A DNA stretch of 64,000 nt. It comes from Sympetrum striolatum (Eukaryota > Arthropoda > Insecta > Odonata > Libellulidae). Below are positions 24,701 to 39,700 of the stretch, piece after piece (positions within the stretch are counted from its first letter, which is position 1; each line of letters begins with the position of its first letter). The stretch is from contig OX388345.1 in the NCBI GenBank assembly GCA_947579665.1, forward strand, positions 72,841,454-72,905,453. The letters run 5' to 3'. Below the pieces are notes generated by a model that made no database searches, had not been told where the DNA came from, and saw nothing but the letters and a program-made list of their open reading frames with translations. Made by a program: the position numbers and the translations under genes.

Positions 24701-27700
24701 CAAAAAAAATTTTAATGCTAAACTTGATTGATATATATGATAAGATTAACAGAAAAGTACAGAAACCTAAGGAAGTATAGACTTGAAAAAAGTGTGATGG
24801 AACCAGAAACTAGTACAGTCAGACTTTTTGAAAGTCTATTTTTCCTTAGAATATTTCCTGGGTGCACGCCATCTCATGCAAAATAATCTTAAGCCATTTT
24901 TCTTATGGGAACCTATTTCCAAATTATATACTCACCATTACAATGATTAAATAAATGGATCAGTGCATTTAAGCTTTAGTTTTTCCGAAAATATCAATGG
25001 ATAAAATGCAAAATAAATTATGTATCTGAGGTAACTTGGAAAGAGATAAAATATCTTCTAATTGTAAGATACACTTGAAAACAACATAGGTTGTACACGC
25101 AATGATGGATCGTAGCACCAATACCAACCAATGATGAAAATAACAGAGCAAAAAAATATACAAAGGTATTAGTTGGTGAATTAATTCACTTTTACTGAAT
25201 AAATTACATGTGTAATTTGACCGATAATAGAAAAACAGGGCAATTAGTATGATTACATTACATTTGATACTCATCTAAATATGTTTTCCCCTTACAATAG
25301 ACCTTTCTTCCGATATTTTGATTCTTCATAAATATTAAATAAATGGGTATTACAATAAATTAAGCTGTGAAAAATCTGACTGTTTTGAATAAAACTCAGG
25401 CAGAGTAATTTATATAATAAACTTATTCTTAATTCTTTTAAAATTGAGGGAACTATTAACAATTGAAAAGTTTAAATTAGTGGCTAAGAGAAACTGAACT
25501 GGAGCTAAAATCTTCCAGGAGTTAAGTCGTACTTTAGTTGTTCCATTTACAAAATAAAGAGTATCAGAATTATTTCAATGCAAAAATAGAAAATATTTCT
25601 TAAAAATTCAAATTAAAACGTCATTATAAAAAATTCAAAATCAGCACGTAACTGCAGCTACATAGAATGCAATCTATCCAAATACAGCCGATAACATTAT
25701 TATAGGGTTTAGCTATATAAAGATAATAAATACAATTATGATACAAGAGAATATGTAAAACTCTGAATTTATTCGTAAAAGAAAAATCCTCTAGCATAAG
25801 GAAAACAGATGAATGAATCAAGGAAACATTGAAATTTTAATAGACGGAAGGAACTTTAATAGATGTCGCAGTTATCTGTTATATATTAAGACATTGTAGC
25901 ATTATTCTGATAGCACAGTGATTAGTTCCGTTGCGGCTGAAGGACAAATACTTGAAGTTAAATGACTCACGGAAATCACTGGCCAGACCGCGGTTCAATA
26001 CTTATTTGTCATCATTCTTTTATTATTTCTTTTTGATAATTCTTGTAACAAAAGATCAGCAGACTTATTATCGATGATTATATACTTCAACAATCAGAAC
26101 CACCTTTAGTCAGGTAATAGCAGGAAAGACAATCATCTATATGAGGTGGAGAACCATTTTCAATGCGAGATAATAGGGGTAACGTCCTTCGAAATATTAC
26201 GCAAAATGAAAATATGACTTCATTAACAGATAATTTTTCGAATTTCCCGACTATAAAATGCATCCAAAATATGTGAAAATTTCCATAGGAATGTGAAGCC
26301 GTGACGGTGCTAACTCTGTAATATGTTTTAATTAAAATATTTAAACTTCAGAATTAATAAATGGGTATTCTGGTAACAAACAATTGTTTTTCACGAATAA
26401 CAACGTTACTCCCACCAATGACGAATTGATACAACAATAATATATACTGTAATGTAAAAAATAATAATAATATACAATAATATAATGTAGTAATAATACA
26501 CACTAGTAATATATCAAAATTTTATATAACGATAATATTAAAATATTTGACCAGTAAAATACTTAGATTCCGATACAAATAAAAGGGTATTACGATAGCT
26601 AATTGGCTCTCATAAATATCAACATCTTAGGCCAATCACGTGATCAATGTCTTCATTTGACGTTTTGATTGGCATCCAAGTCCCTTATTTAATTTAAAAC
26701 GCAGAGCTTCTTTCACCTCTAACTCTCCATCTTCGCCCTATAAGCCCTACTTTGACGATCTTTTTGAAAACCGAGTAACAATAAACAATTGCCTTAAAAA
26801 TTTTGGTATCGATTCCAACAATATGGAGTATAGCCTTTCCTCGCCTCCGGACCATAACTCATCCTTTATCTCTTGGTCCAGAAGCCGGACCCTTAAGGAC
26901 GTTGCTCTTTCGGCGAGAGAACCCCATCGTCTCCCCGACTCCGCGAACCCGACGAAAAGACCCCACAAAGTGGCAACTTTTTGCCAATCTTACCCATCAA
27001 TCCGTCTCAGCCATATATAATCCTATGGAGCTTATTCATTACCCCACTGTGTTTGTATCCGTCTGCGGCTCTATGCGCCGCCTGGAATAATAATGACCAT
27101 TCCCCCACTTAGATCCACTCCAACGCGCCATCGAAGGCCCCTTAACACTTGACTCGAGAGAAAAAATAGCTAAATAAAAAATCCTCGATATTTTCTGTTC
27201 TGTATTTCGCTCGGTCCGATGGAATCCTTTTTTCCTCCCGACCTCTAAAATCAATCGCATGACCCAGATTTGTTAACTTCTTTCTCCCTTCGATGCTGAA
27301 TGATCTCCCGCTCTCGTCAAGAGTATCTTTTTCCGCATAATCCGCAGATTAATATCCGAAGCGGAGGAATGGCTTCCATTGATATCGTGGTCCCATGATC
27401 CACCTCACTCATGCTCGCAGTGATTAACCTTGGCATTGGACCACTGGCGCGATACGACGGTTTGGACATCTTGAATTGGGTGGATTACGATCCGAATACC
27501 CAACCCCTCCAATCAGTTATAATTGTGATATATGTAAGGATTAAAAATCAAGCTACATATCTATAGCTATCAGTCCGAATACCGGTTGGGTCCTCTTCCA
27601 TCAACAGATCATTCAATCACTTCACTTCAAATGATTCACTTCAAATCATTCATCATAATTCACATTTTTCAATTTTGTTATATCGTTAACTACATATGTG

Positions 27701-30700
27701 ATGTGATCATGAACTATGGTAAGCTAATTAAATATATACAATTTAAAATTTTTAAATAAATGTAAATTGCAGTGTCGAATTTGTTTTTATAAATTTAAAT
27801 TTATTATAATATACCTAATTTTAGTAATATGTATAACAAAGTAATGTTATTTCCTCATACTGTATCGCAAATTTAATATATGCCATATTTTAACAATTTA
27901 TTAGAATTTTTCCTCATTGAAAGAAAATTCAAAAGTCGTAATGTAAGTATAGCAATATAAGTTTTGTAATTGAATTGATTTAACGTGATCACATATTTTA
28001 TAAAGGCAGCAATAGACGAAATACTAACTTGCAAACAGCTTCTTCCTCTGTTCTGATAGTGAGGCATGTGTTATGTATCAAAAACACTCCAAATTTTCCT
28101 AGTTATTAGGTTAGTACATGAATATATATATAATAAAATATAAATATATTAAAATATTCAGTACACTCTTCCAATCTTTCGGGAGCGAATTCTCACTAAA
28201 ACTGTTGCGTAGCTTAGACGAAAATCGCTAACAACTCCTTAAATTTTCTGGATAAAGTTTAAGTAACCTAATCTAGCTAATCAGTAGTTGAAATAAAAAT
28301 AGGGCAAACGTTTTCTAACAAGCTGTATTTAGCGTCGTGTGTTTGGCTTAGTTATATTTGATCTCTTAATGTGACCCCAAACATGTCGCATCCGTCATCC
28401 TCAACCTCGCTTTCCCTGCATCCACTCACTTCCGCCCGAAATCTATACCCTTTAAATACCTGTTCTCCGACTTCTCAAGTCCCTTTTTATTTTCCGATAA
28501 AAACTTTTTACTAACCGGTCATCATCGAAACCTCATCGCCCGTTTCCGCTTCGATCCAAATCACTTTTTACGAGCTAAGAAAAACCCAAAGCTCTTGGAG
28601 CTCATTCAATTTTCCCTTTCCCTTAAAGGGCTTTTCAAACTTACTACTCAAACTGAAGTTGTACCAATATCCTCCTAATTGAAAGATATGTTAATCAAAG
28701 CCTCGAAACTCCTTAAGTGCGTTTTAATTAGTTAAGATGCTTTTCAAACAAAGCTCAAATGGCATTATTCCATTACGAGGGAGTCCAAGCTTTTCTCCGC
28801 GTAAGCAGCATTAATAACCCTGAAAAATCTCGCATTGATGACTATATTTTTATTGTATATATTATCATTATCGTATACATCTACAATGTATATATAATGT
28901 TACATTAATTATACTCGTAATTGAGATATAATTGTAATCTTAAAAATGTAATGTAATAATTACGTTGCCACGAGACTTATGTCTAACTGCAGCGGAAAGT
29001 CTTAAAAATAATTATTTACCTTCAATAAAGACTTAGCGGACCACAGATGCTGTGGGCTGTGATTTACAGTATTAAAAGGTAAATAAATGATGATGAGCAA
29101 TTAGATATTAATAATTACATTTTTACTGCATTTTATCTTGCGAAGATACTATAATAAAAGTAATTACAAAGCTTTTCAAGAGTAGAGAGTAGATGAAGTC
29201 TGCATTTTTGCAGCGAGTTATTAAGCTTTAAGCTGTACAGTTAAAGGAACTTTCGAAAAAGTATTAGCTATCGGTTCCTACGGAACTGGAACTAGAAAAA
29301 GGAGATTTAAAGTCTGCGAAAACACATAGGAACCAAAAGCCGCAGAAAATTAATGGAAGGACAGCATGAGGGAACCTCATCAAATTTATGAACTAGTAAC
29401 TTCCACGCTTTGGTCCGAGAATAGTATCTTAAGCAGGCCATTATCTTTGTTTTCCCGAAAAAATAATCACGAAAACTTTGTGAAGCATTATTTATACTTA
29501 TAGCTATCTCTATCAGCTTTTCTTTGCATATTATTTAAACCGTCAGTACTATAACCATAAGTAAAAATAATTCTTCCACCAGTTTTTTCTGTAAAATTCA
29601 CTAACTTTCGTTTTCCTAGAAAGATAAGCATTAAAGAATGCAGCAGTAACTGTCTGCCGAACTCCGATTGGCCTTTCTCGGAGGAAATTCTTTCCGCTAA
29701 AGAAATTTTCGCGGTCGTCTCTGGAAAAAGAGAGCAAAGTACGAGATTCAGGAAGTGCAGATCGGTGGGCTTCACGTGCTTTGGAATACAGAAAACGGCT
29801 GCGCGCAAAGGCTATTTTCGCATCGACTTCGATTAGTATTACGGAGCAAAGATCCCTTAGAAATAGCAACGTGGAGAAAACGGGAAAGATCCAGTATTAA
29901 GCGGAATGATTAAAATTCGAAGATTATCTTATGGAAATCCTTTTTTATTTAACGAATTTCCACAAAATTTTACTGCTCATATGACTAACTTTTTGACTTA
30001 TTTAACTCACCACGCCTTCAGTTGCGTAGGGTAATTGCGGCCCGAAACTTCAAATTACATTTTAAACGTGGTCATCCTAATCAACACCATGAAAAAGTTA
30101 TGGTCAACTTAATATGATTTAACATAGTTATTCGTATAATTTACGAAATTACAATTTTCACAAAGAAGTTCAGTTTAGCAATAAAAGATTTTAAATTATA
30201 ATTCGTTACGATAAAGACGCGACATTCAAGTGAATAGAGATACTGTGTTGTACATGCTCTTTCAGTGTTTCAGTAGTTATCCAAACAAATGAAAGGAATA
30301 GTGAAGGTAAAACATATAGGAATTGGTGGTAAATTATGAACAGCCATCTCCAGTAAACAATACCTTAAACATGTTATGACTCCAACACTTGCTTCGGGTC
30401 AAAACGTATATTTGCATAAGCACAATCATCAATTTCTACGCTACAGAATGATAGAAAGGAATGAATAAAAAGATCAAGTGATCTTGTTTTCGTACTAAAC
30501 CTGAAAGTATGACATTTTTCTGGCGAAATTTCGTTCGGGTCATAATTCGGAATAACTCAACGATGCTTTACCAACTGATGGTGTAATGTGCGTAATACAA
30601 AATTCCTTAACATAACACTTGGCCATTACAAAATATGTGAATGGCAAAGATATAACAACAGTATTAATGTACCTCTAAAATTGATATCTTAAGAGTAATT

Positions 30701-33700
30701 AAACCCAATCAAATGAACCGAAGTGACTACTTATGAGTTAACAACATCTTATGTAGTACTAACATCTTTCTCCGCAGCGGAACATGATTAACACGTAATT
30801 AGTCCATTAATATTGATTTTAGGTGGTAATTAATGGAGGCATGAAAGCGAGAAGCTCGTTGGAAGTATTATGACTCCCATAACTACATCAATGACTGAAC
30901 GTCATTGTCCTAGACGAGTTCCCGTTAATAACCCGTTACGTCCAATCAGTCTAGGATTTTTTCGTCTTCGGAGACGTAAGGGATACACGAGAGATCAGGT
31001 GAATATCATTGACCCTGAACTGCGAGAACTGGCCCGGTGCGGCTCTCTTCTGTCAAACCTGATTCGTTAATTGTACGTTCATAATGCATCTAAAAGGTAA
31101 AACGAAGTATTTGGTTTGCGGAGAAAAATCCCATAAACTGAAAATCGGCTTAGAAAACAACCTCTTAAAGGTGAAAATCCCTCAAAAGAGTGAAAGAATC
31201 GAAGGGATAAAAAGGAATTATTGATGCTCTAAATCTGTATTTACCGACCTTCATTGGTCTCGAGTCCCATTTTCCGTCAACTCAAAACAACTAAGTCCCG
31301 CCAAGGCGCACCGAATTCTTTTTACTGACGAATCCAATTATATAATTTTTATTATTACTAATAATTTACTTGTATTATTTCTAATTTGGGAGTTAAACAT
31401 AATATTTGGCAATTAACCAATATACTGTATGATAATTTGGTGATATATAGTCCTTAATAATAGATGAATGGAGATTTCGTGGGCCACTTGGCCGCTCCGT
31501 TAGCCGTGAAGGCCTACCAGGAACCCTGGGAAATCTTACGTAATAAGTAATATTGACAAATGGTGTTAATGCCATCTCAAGGAAATTTCTTTCTTTCGCT
31601 ATGCACTGATATTCTGTATTTGTATACATTTAAAGGTTTCTGTATAATAAGTCGAGTCAATTGTTGAAATTCACGGAGGAGGCCGTATCATTGTGGATTT
31701 CCGAAATTACGAGGTTTGTTAAATAAAACAGTCTCAAAAATAACAAAGATGTAACATTTACCTACCTAAAAGATAATTAGTTACTGTTTTTTTAACCGTG
31801 CTTTAATCAACAATATTCGTTGAGTTAGTTTTTAAACACACATGGTATTCGTAGAGGTTTTAGATTATTTAATAATTCAAATTAGCATAATAAGTATTCT
31901 ATTGTCAAGTATCGTAGTTTGTAAAATAGTGAAGTTAATGGACGAGGTTTTAAATACTAACGGTTGTATGAGTTGAACTTTGAAGCATCGTTGGTGCTAG
32001 ATGCTACATGAAAATTAAACAACTTCTCCACCTATCCTGGTGACTAACTGTGGCTAATTGTAAAATTCATACATGAGTGTTCCACCTTTCGGTAGGTTCA
32101 TGAGCATCGACATTGAAAAATCCCTATTCAACGCCATCTCCTTCACTTCCTTGTAACTCACCCCACCCCTTATGTCATCCAACATCTTTTGTCTTTGTCT
32201 TCCCCCCTCTGTCTTCTCCAATTCTCCCTTCAATTGCATTCTTTAGCAGCCCCTTCCCTCTCAATATCTGACCCACCCATTTCCTCTGTCGATGCTTAAT
32301 CACTTTAATTAAATCCCCCTCCTTCCCAACCATCTCCAGCACCGCGTTTGGTTCCCAATACAATTGAAAAATAAATAAATTATGATAAACTATAGTTTGG
32401 GCTATCTGACGGTTTCTTTTTAAATTAAGTCGTTAAAAAAAATTATTAAGGAATTGATGAATATAATGTTGATTATATTTTATTATTTCTATTATAAACG
32501 TATTTATAAATTAGTATTAAATATAATATCGTTTATATTTCATTATTTATATTTTATTTATTATTTATATTTTATTTATTATTTATATTATATTTTATTA
32601 TTCATATTATAAATTTATTTATACATTATTATTGAATATAATTGATAAGAAATATTAAAAAGGTAGTTTTGAATGGTCCACCTTATAAAAGGCCTAGTTC
32701 TACATCATCTTTCTCCGCACACAAAACGCATAATCCTCAATGGTACGTGTGGATGATTCTTTCGAGCCGCAAAATGCCCTCACGTCCAACCCACACACCC
32801 TCCGTGATCTGGGTCAGCCCTCCGTCTTAGCCACGCTGAATCTCCTCGATTCACTACATTCGACAATTTGCGGCCGCACTGCATGTCGGGAGCAGAGCGT
32901 TGGCAACATTAACGGACGTCTAGGCCATCATTACGTCACGCTCACTACTGCGGCTTCGGACGCCCCTGCCGAATCTTCCCGAGTTTCAACATTTCTCTCC
33001 TTCTTTTCCTCCTCTGCACACTTTTATTTCGCTTTTCTTTCCCTCTTTCGCGGAACGGGTCCCTGTTTGGCGGCGCATTTCCTTCCCACCGCGGTCGTCT
33101 TACGCACTTTCTCATTAACAATGGTCGATGAAGGCTTGAATTACTTCCCGCCTTTTCCGAGACTCGCTTTTCCCACCGACTTTCATCTTTCCGCTCTCGC
33201 CGAGGGTCGTTCGATTATTTGTTTCCATTCACCGCTGTAAAGCGACCATTTTCCTTCCATATATAGTTCGCAGAGAATTTAAGCATGATATAAAATCGAC
33301 GTGTTCAGAGTTTTTAGACATTCTATCCCGATATTTTTCTATAACATGGTGATTGATAAAAAGGTCTTCTCACCTGTTTTCTATCCCTACTTTGTAATAA
33401 TGCCTACGTTTGATGTAATATTGACTATATACTGGATGTATAGTATTTATGTTCTAAAATATGTATACCTAGATCTGTGTATTATTGTTTTGTCCAGTTG
33501 TGAATTTATCAACATCATTCATTTTTATTATTTTATGTTCTTATGCAAATGAATAACATATAATAATGGATTATCTTAGTGGGTGTTTTCCTGCAGTGGA
33601 TGTTTTTCCTAAGAATTTCTTAGGTTTTTTACATCCACAATTCTTCTCATACTTTTTCATACTACCTCTTTAAGTTGATTATTTATATATTGTATGACGA

Positions 33701-36700
33701 TGGGTTAGATGGAAGAGGAGACTTTTAGTCTCAATCTTGCCCGAATAAAGACGTTTCATTATTGTTATTATAATTGATGAACTACAATACGTAAATATCT
33801 GACAATGTAACTCAACAATGTAAGCAACCGCAATAATGTAAGCGAAAATAAATATTATTATTGCTAATACTACTTCAATACGATTTTCTGTGAAAAATGA
33901 AGAGCAATAGCGAAGGAAAATGTTACCGAGAGGTGTTGAACCAGCAGTCTAACCAGTATGAGTCAATTACGTTACCGCTAAACAAATTAAGGCTTGTTGA
34001 TCTACACCCACAGATTAAACTAATACATGAATGGGATATCTTAGCATCCTATTTTCTCTCAAACCCATACCTATATTGAAGAAACCCATGACACTTTTTT
34101 CTATCTCACAGTCTACTTTCAGGTAAAAATGGTCTCATCGCGATTCTTGGCATCGATCTAACGAGTTTTTCTTGAGAGTTCCACAGATATAAACAAAGGA
34201 GTCGAGATTCATAACTAAAAGCGGAAAAGTAATGCAAATAAAACATTTTTCAAATTGGTCGCAACGAACTCTTAACATCCACTTTCTACAACGCCAAACT
34301 TCCATTCTCCACTTCGAGTAAGAATGTTTTTAAGGTGAATTATACTCTTTAACCTTATCAATCTAAGCGATTCTTTGCATCATTTTACAATTGAGTGGTT
34401 GAGTATAAATTTAATCGAATAAGGTATTCCAAAACTTTACTTTTATATGTAAAAACTTCACACAACATGAACCATAAAATATTTTCAAGGGGTGGGAGTA
34501 ACATAAAAACTAACAACGGAGCTTTCATGCAACCATGTATGAAACTTTTGCTTTACAGTGCAGAAATTAAAGTCCACTACATGCGTTCGATAAATGTAGG
34601 AAGATGATAAATAATACAGAATAAATATATGAAGTATAAAAATAAAAATAACAAAGAATATATAAATAACAAAAATATGAAATATATAAATATAGAGAAA
34701 AAATTACGATTATCATAATACAGAGAATAGAATCTCAGGTATTGGGTTGGAACCCAATGTTCTAGGCGATAAAATGTATAAACACACTTATAAGACGCAT
34801 ATTTTTTTACAAAAAATAGACTAAAAGTCTTATTGGAAGATATAGATTTTCCATTACATTTATTACGATAGATATAAAATTGGAGAATGCAGTCCAGAAA
34901 ACCTTACAGCTTCTTATACGCTGGTGTATTAAGTAAAATTAGGGTACGTTAACTCTTTCACTAGTGTGTTTGTCCTAGTTTAAATAATAGGAAATTTATT
35001 TTCTATTCTTCTTGAACATCTGAAGTTTTTCAGCGAAGAACAGGAAAACGAAAGAAGCTTATAAATTACGAATAACCTAATAACGACTGATATTTATAAA
35101 TATAAAGCAGTAAAATTTTAACTTGACAAACTCAGATCAACACCAAAAAACGGACTAATTAGACAAACTATTTGCCCTTCAAGAGCCGAAAGGAACAATG
35201 ATAAATAGTTACAGCGCGACTCGGTGCAACGAGGATATTTTCGGAAACATTTCGCTTATCTTCCCCCGTGACCCAGAAAAAAATCAACAATATTCGAGCT
35301 TATCGAGGAATTCAAATTAGCGAACTTGGTACGGGCGGGACATCGACAACTTTCCTTCATTATCTTATGGAAAACTTCGCCTCCTTGCAAAAGCGTTCGA
35401 AAAATAACATCGCCTTCCACACGAGGCTGAAGGGCGAAGTCACGATCACGCTGAAGCGTGACTGACAACGGGGACGGCCCTTACGTGCAGGATTCTTCAC
35501 CTCGTATCGAAAGCATGTTCATCGCCTCGCTAGATTCAAGGTCGATGGAGCTATTTTCCCATCTCCACCACAAGTTTGCAACAAGGTAGCGATCGGAGAA
35601 ATGCAGCGCAACTCGCTCGATTGGCGACAGATTTATAGATAATGATTCTATATCATTTAGCCGGACTTAGTGGAAAGACATACAGAAGAGTGAAGAAAAA
35701 CTTAGTAATATCCACACAATTTCACTGACCTGATGATGGCTTAGCCGAAACCGGTCGACTAAAAGAAAAAATTGTGTGAATCTTGCTAAGTTTTTCTTCA
35801 CTCTTCTTATTATCAAGATAAGTAATAATTTGTCCCTGGATATAAAAGGATTTTACTCCAGCCTTCGAATACTCGAATAAGTCGCAATGTATTTCTTCGC
35901 AAGCTCTTTTGGCTTTTACGCGAACTCATGCAGTAATCTATGCTTGCTGTTGAAAAGATGAATCACTTCTCTAAAGATCTTCTTTCGCCATTTATAACTT
36001 AAATCTTCATGATAAATCGGACCACAAAGAAATTAATACACATATAAATTTATGAAGGAGGTAGTTCATTTGTAGAATTTTAATTACCTTTTTTGATTTT
36101 AAGCAACAATAATACTCAGTAAACTAATCATTTATAATTAATTAATAATGAATGATAATTACGTGAATCTGTAAAAATTATAAAATTTTGTTGTGTTTGA
36201 GAACAGCTTATTTTACAAACAATTATAAAAATTACTTTTAGAATTTAATAAATACATTTATTATTATAATTTACTATTATATATTATTTGCTATTTATTG
36301 TTATTAAATAAATTACTAAAATTTACTTACTTTAGCTAAAGACTTTTAGTATCGCATAAAAACTTTCAACGGAACGACACAGCAAGGAGGTATAATTAAA
36401 TTTGCTTCAAGACAAAAACTTGGGAAGTAGTATTTTAACTTCGACGCCAACTGACAGCAAGCTAATGAAAGTTCTAAAGTTTTAAAGGCTTCCATTCATC
36501 GTGACAGCTTACATAGAAATCAGGATAAAACTTCGTTGCGTTAAAGCCGCGCCATTTCTTTGCAATTGAATTTTATAGAACGCGATTAAGTCGAGACGCA
36601 AGTCTTAAAGAGTACTGATTTTTGGATAAACATTTTCACCACGCATTTAGCTCCAAATCATAGCCGGCAAAATAAGATATTGAGATAAAAAAGGATTCGG

Positions 36701-39700
36701 TTAGTGGGAAAAATCTCTAAGGTAAGAGAAAATATGCAAAAAACAGGCCTAAAAAAGAACTTATTGATGCTTCTAAATCGGTGCTTCCCGATCTTTAATG
36801 CAATAAGTTATATTTTAGATTCAATCACAAGAGCGAAAACATTGGCAACTTTCAGATGGTTTATCGGCAGGACGGGAATGAAGATTTAAATAATGCAAAA
36901 AACGCGATGGAGACTACAAATGAGTGATTAATTCTAATGCAAAGTTCGTAATGAAAATCGTTACCATATATGCAGATTTTATTATCAATATTATAGTGGT
37001 AATATCGATAATAATTAAATTATATGATATGAATAGGTATAATCATGATTTGGAACTTTTATGTAATATGCGATTATTAATAATGAATAATAATAATATG
37101 ATGAATATCGGTGAAACTATTGGAAGATAATCATAATTGCCATTGATTTGAATTAATAGCCATTGCGAGTGTTGTCAAAGGTAAATTCACTAAGCAAAGG
37201 TTCTTATAATTAAATATCCTATCGAAATTCTAAATATTTAGGATAATATAGCCTCTCGAATACTCTAAAAGAAATTTTCCGACACTATTTTTATCAGTTT
37301 TCTGATGAAACCAAAAATATCGTCTCCTAAACCACAATCACAAAGTCTAGGTTCGTACATTTAAATATCTTATCGAAATTCGTAATACTTAAGAGAATAG
37401 AGCCTCTCGAATACTCTAAAAACACACCCCAACCTTCTGTTCATTAGTTTCCCTATAAAACCAGAAACATCGGCAACTAAACCACAGTAACTCGGGACCG
37501 AATTGACCCACAGAAAAGGAAAAAATGCTGCACTCTTCTCATCCCGAATCTTATGCAACCAGGAACACGCAGCCTTCATTTCGTAAGGTAAACATTCCCG
37601 GTAGCGTGCATCACAGTTGAAGGATCGCCGCAGATTATTTGCGCTAGGAATCCGGCTTCCTCATGCCTTTAACGATCTGTGCAGTTATCATATCATTCGC
37701 TCGAGAAAAGTCAGCAAACAAGCTCGTCAAAGTCCCCTCTGACAGTATCTGTGACACAACCTACTGTCTGAAGAAATCGTTATCAACTCTCGGAAATTAT
37801 TGTTTTAGATAATGGACTCCTTGGCGTAACTCCGTAAAACTTGGAGCTTTTATTTCCTTTACGCAGTTGCTTTGTAACAGCAACAACTTGGGAGAGGAAA
37901 TGAGGCTTGTCATGCGAAATAAGGGAGGGATTGTCCTTGCTTTTCTCAGTGGTAAGTGAAGCACAATGACCTTATGACATTGGCATAGTCACTGGGATGT
38001 TTATAGAGTTTAAATATCCCATAAAGAAACAAGCGAGAGATAATTTTCATCTTTAAAACTCCTCCGAAGCTGCATAGGGAATACCACCTCTGAGGAACGA
38101 CTCAATGGACTGGTTTATGCCTTCGTATATGAAGACATTGAAGTCACTGCTGATGGCATTCTTTCAGTCGTCGAAAGCCAAGAAAATTAAATGTCAGGAT
38201 GAAAAATGTAAATAAATAATTCCTGGAGCTGTATATGTAAACTTCAATTAATTTATCTTAATTTCTACAATATATTAAAGATTTTATAAAATTAGCTATG
38301 CATAAACCGCAATGATCTCGATATAAAAATCATTTTCGATTAACTTTGATGAAACATCCCCAGAATTTTATCTGACTAGGCCATTGCCACTGAATAACAC
38401 TTTTCATAGCATTCAATACGGACCGACCAGGTTGACTGTCAATAGTTAGCCTCACTCATACTTCTGTAGCTTTCGTTATTTCAAAGCCTTTACAAAGATC
38501 GAGTTAAGAGTAAATTAAAAAATTAGTTTCCACTATCTTGTAACAAAAGGAAAATAGAAAATATTTTATCCACTATTACCAAATCGGATCGTATTATAAA
38601 ATAATTAATCACCATTTTAATTATACGGCGGTAGAACCAAAAACATACATAGGAGTGTCTAAGGTGAAATAATTCACTTCCTTTTGAAGAATTTCTGAAC
38701 CTATGTTCTTAGGAAAGTGCCGCGCAATTTCTGAGAATTCCAAACGTACCTCCCCTTATCTTATAAAAACATGCTTGGATTTTCAAAACAAGCATAATTG
38801 TTCGTAAGTCCATTGACAATGCTACCTTTTGAGGATACCGATAACGTTAGGAAAAACTTTCATTCGATTTATACATATATAATCCATTATCTGTCAGTTT
38901 CGTATAGTGGATATACACCAACATTCTTACCTAATCTACCCTGTAAGCTTTTTTTTATGTTTGAGGAAACTACGACCAGAATTAACTATCTGCTATATCT
39001 ATTTTATCAATTGCTTCGTAGTAATGCAACTACTGATAACGATGCCTCTCGGAGATCGGGTTCGTTGCTTATTAAAATTAAAATGCCATCGACTTCATCT
39101 TAAAGTTCCGAACCTACGGGTTTTGTGAAAATAATTCTCGGGAAACTTTTTTCTAGCAAACACGAAAGAAGGCTAATTGAAAAAAAGTTGTGAACTATAC
39201 TTTTTAAGTTATATAGCAACATGTAACGGGAGGAAAAAAGAGTATTTTCAAAGTTTTCTCCAGATCCCTAAACAGCTATTCGCATTTCCTTTGACCTTAC
39301 GCATAAATTCTGAGTTTCAAACATTCTTCCTTTCCCGCGTGTTTCCTTTTAACTCATCCATAATCTTTATGATCAGCGGACTACTGAAGAATGAAGGGTC
39401 ATTCCACATCGCTAAAACGTGAGAAGATATTTCCGTTCGGCTCGCCAACCGATAAATGGGTGATTTCCATTTCCTCCGAGGTCACTCTCACGAATCGGAT
39501 CCACATCGTCCTTTCCATCGTGCTCCTGTTTGTTTTCAAAATAGCGCAAAAGTCGAGATCCATCTAGAGGCAGGTTTCGGAAGCTAATCGAAATCCTATC
39601 GATTCGACGCCACTTCAAAATACGCCGCAAATTTCCATTCGAGAAATACGCGAGCGAAAGTGCTGATACACCGTCATATTAGGGGTTTAAAATCTCCCAT

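Noticed and set aside
25910..26001. A tRNA gene
   Set aside because: The A-to-B box distance is far too long without evidence of an intron, and no acceptor stem pairs.
32430..32640. A CRISPR-like or satellite array
   Set aside because: The repeats are irregular AT words without constant spacers. This is low complexity in a eukaryotic intron.
32740..33240. A 166-codon open frame as a nested gene
   Set aside because: No recognisable domain, splice partner or conserved motif. It lies in a CpG- and GC-richer block where long chance frames are expected.
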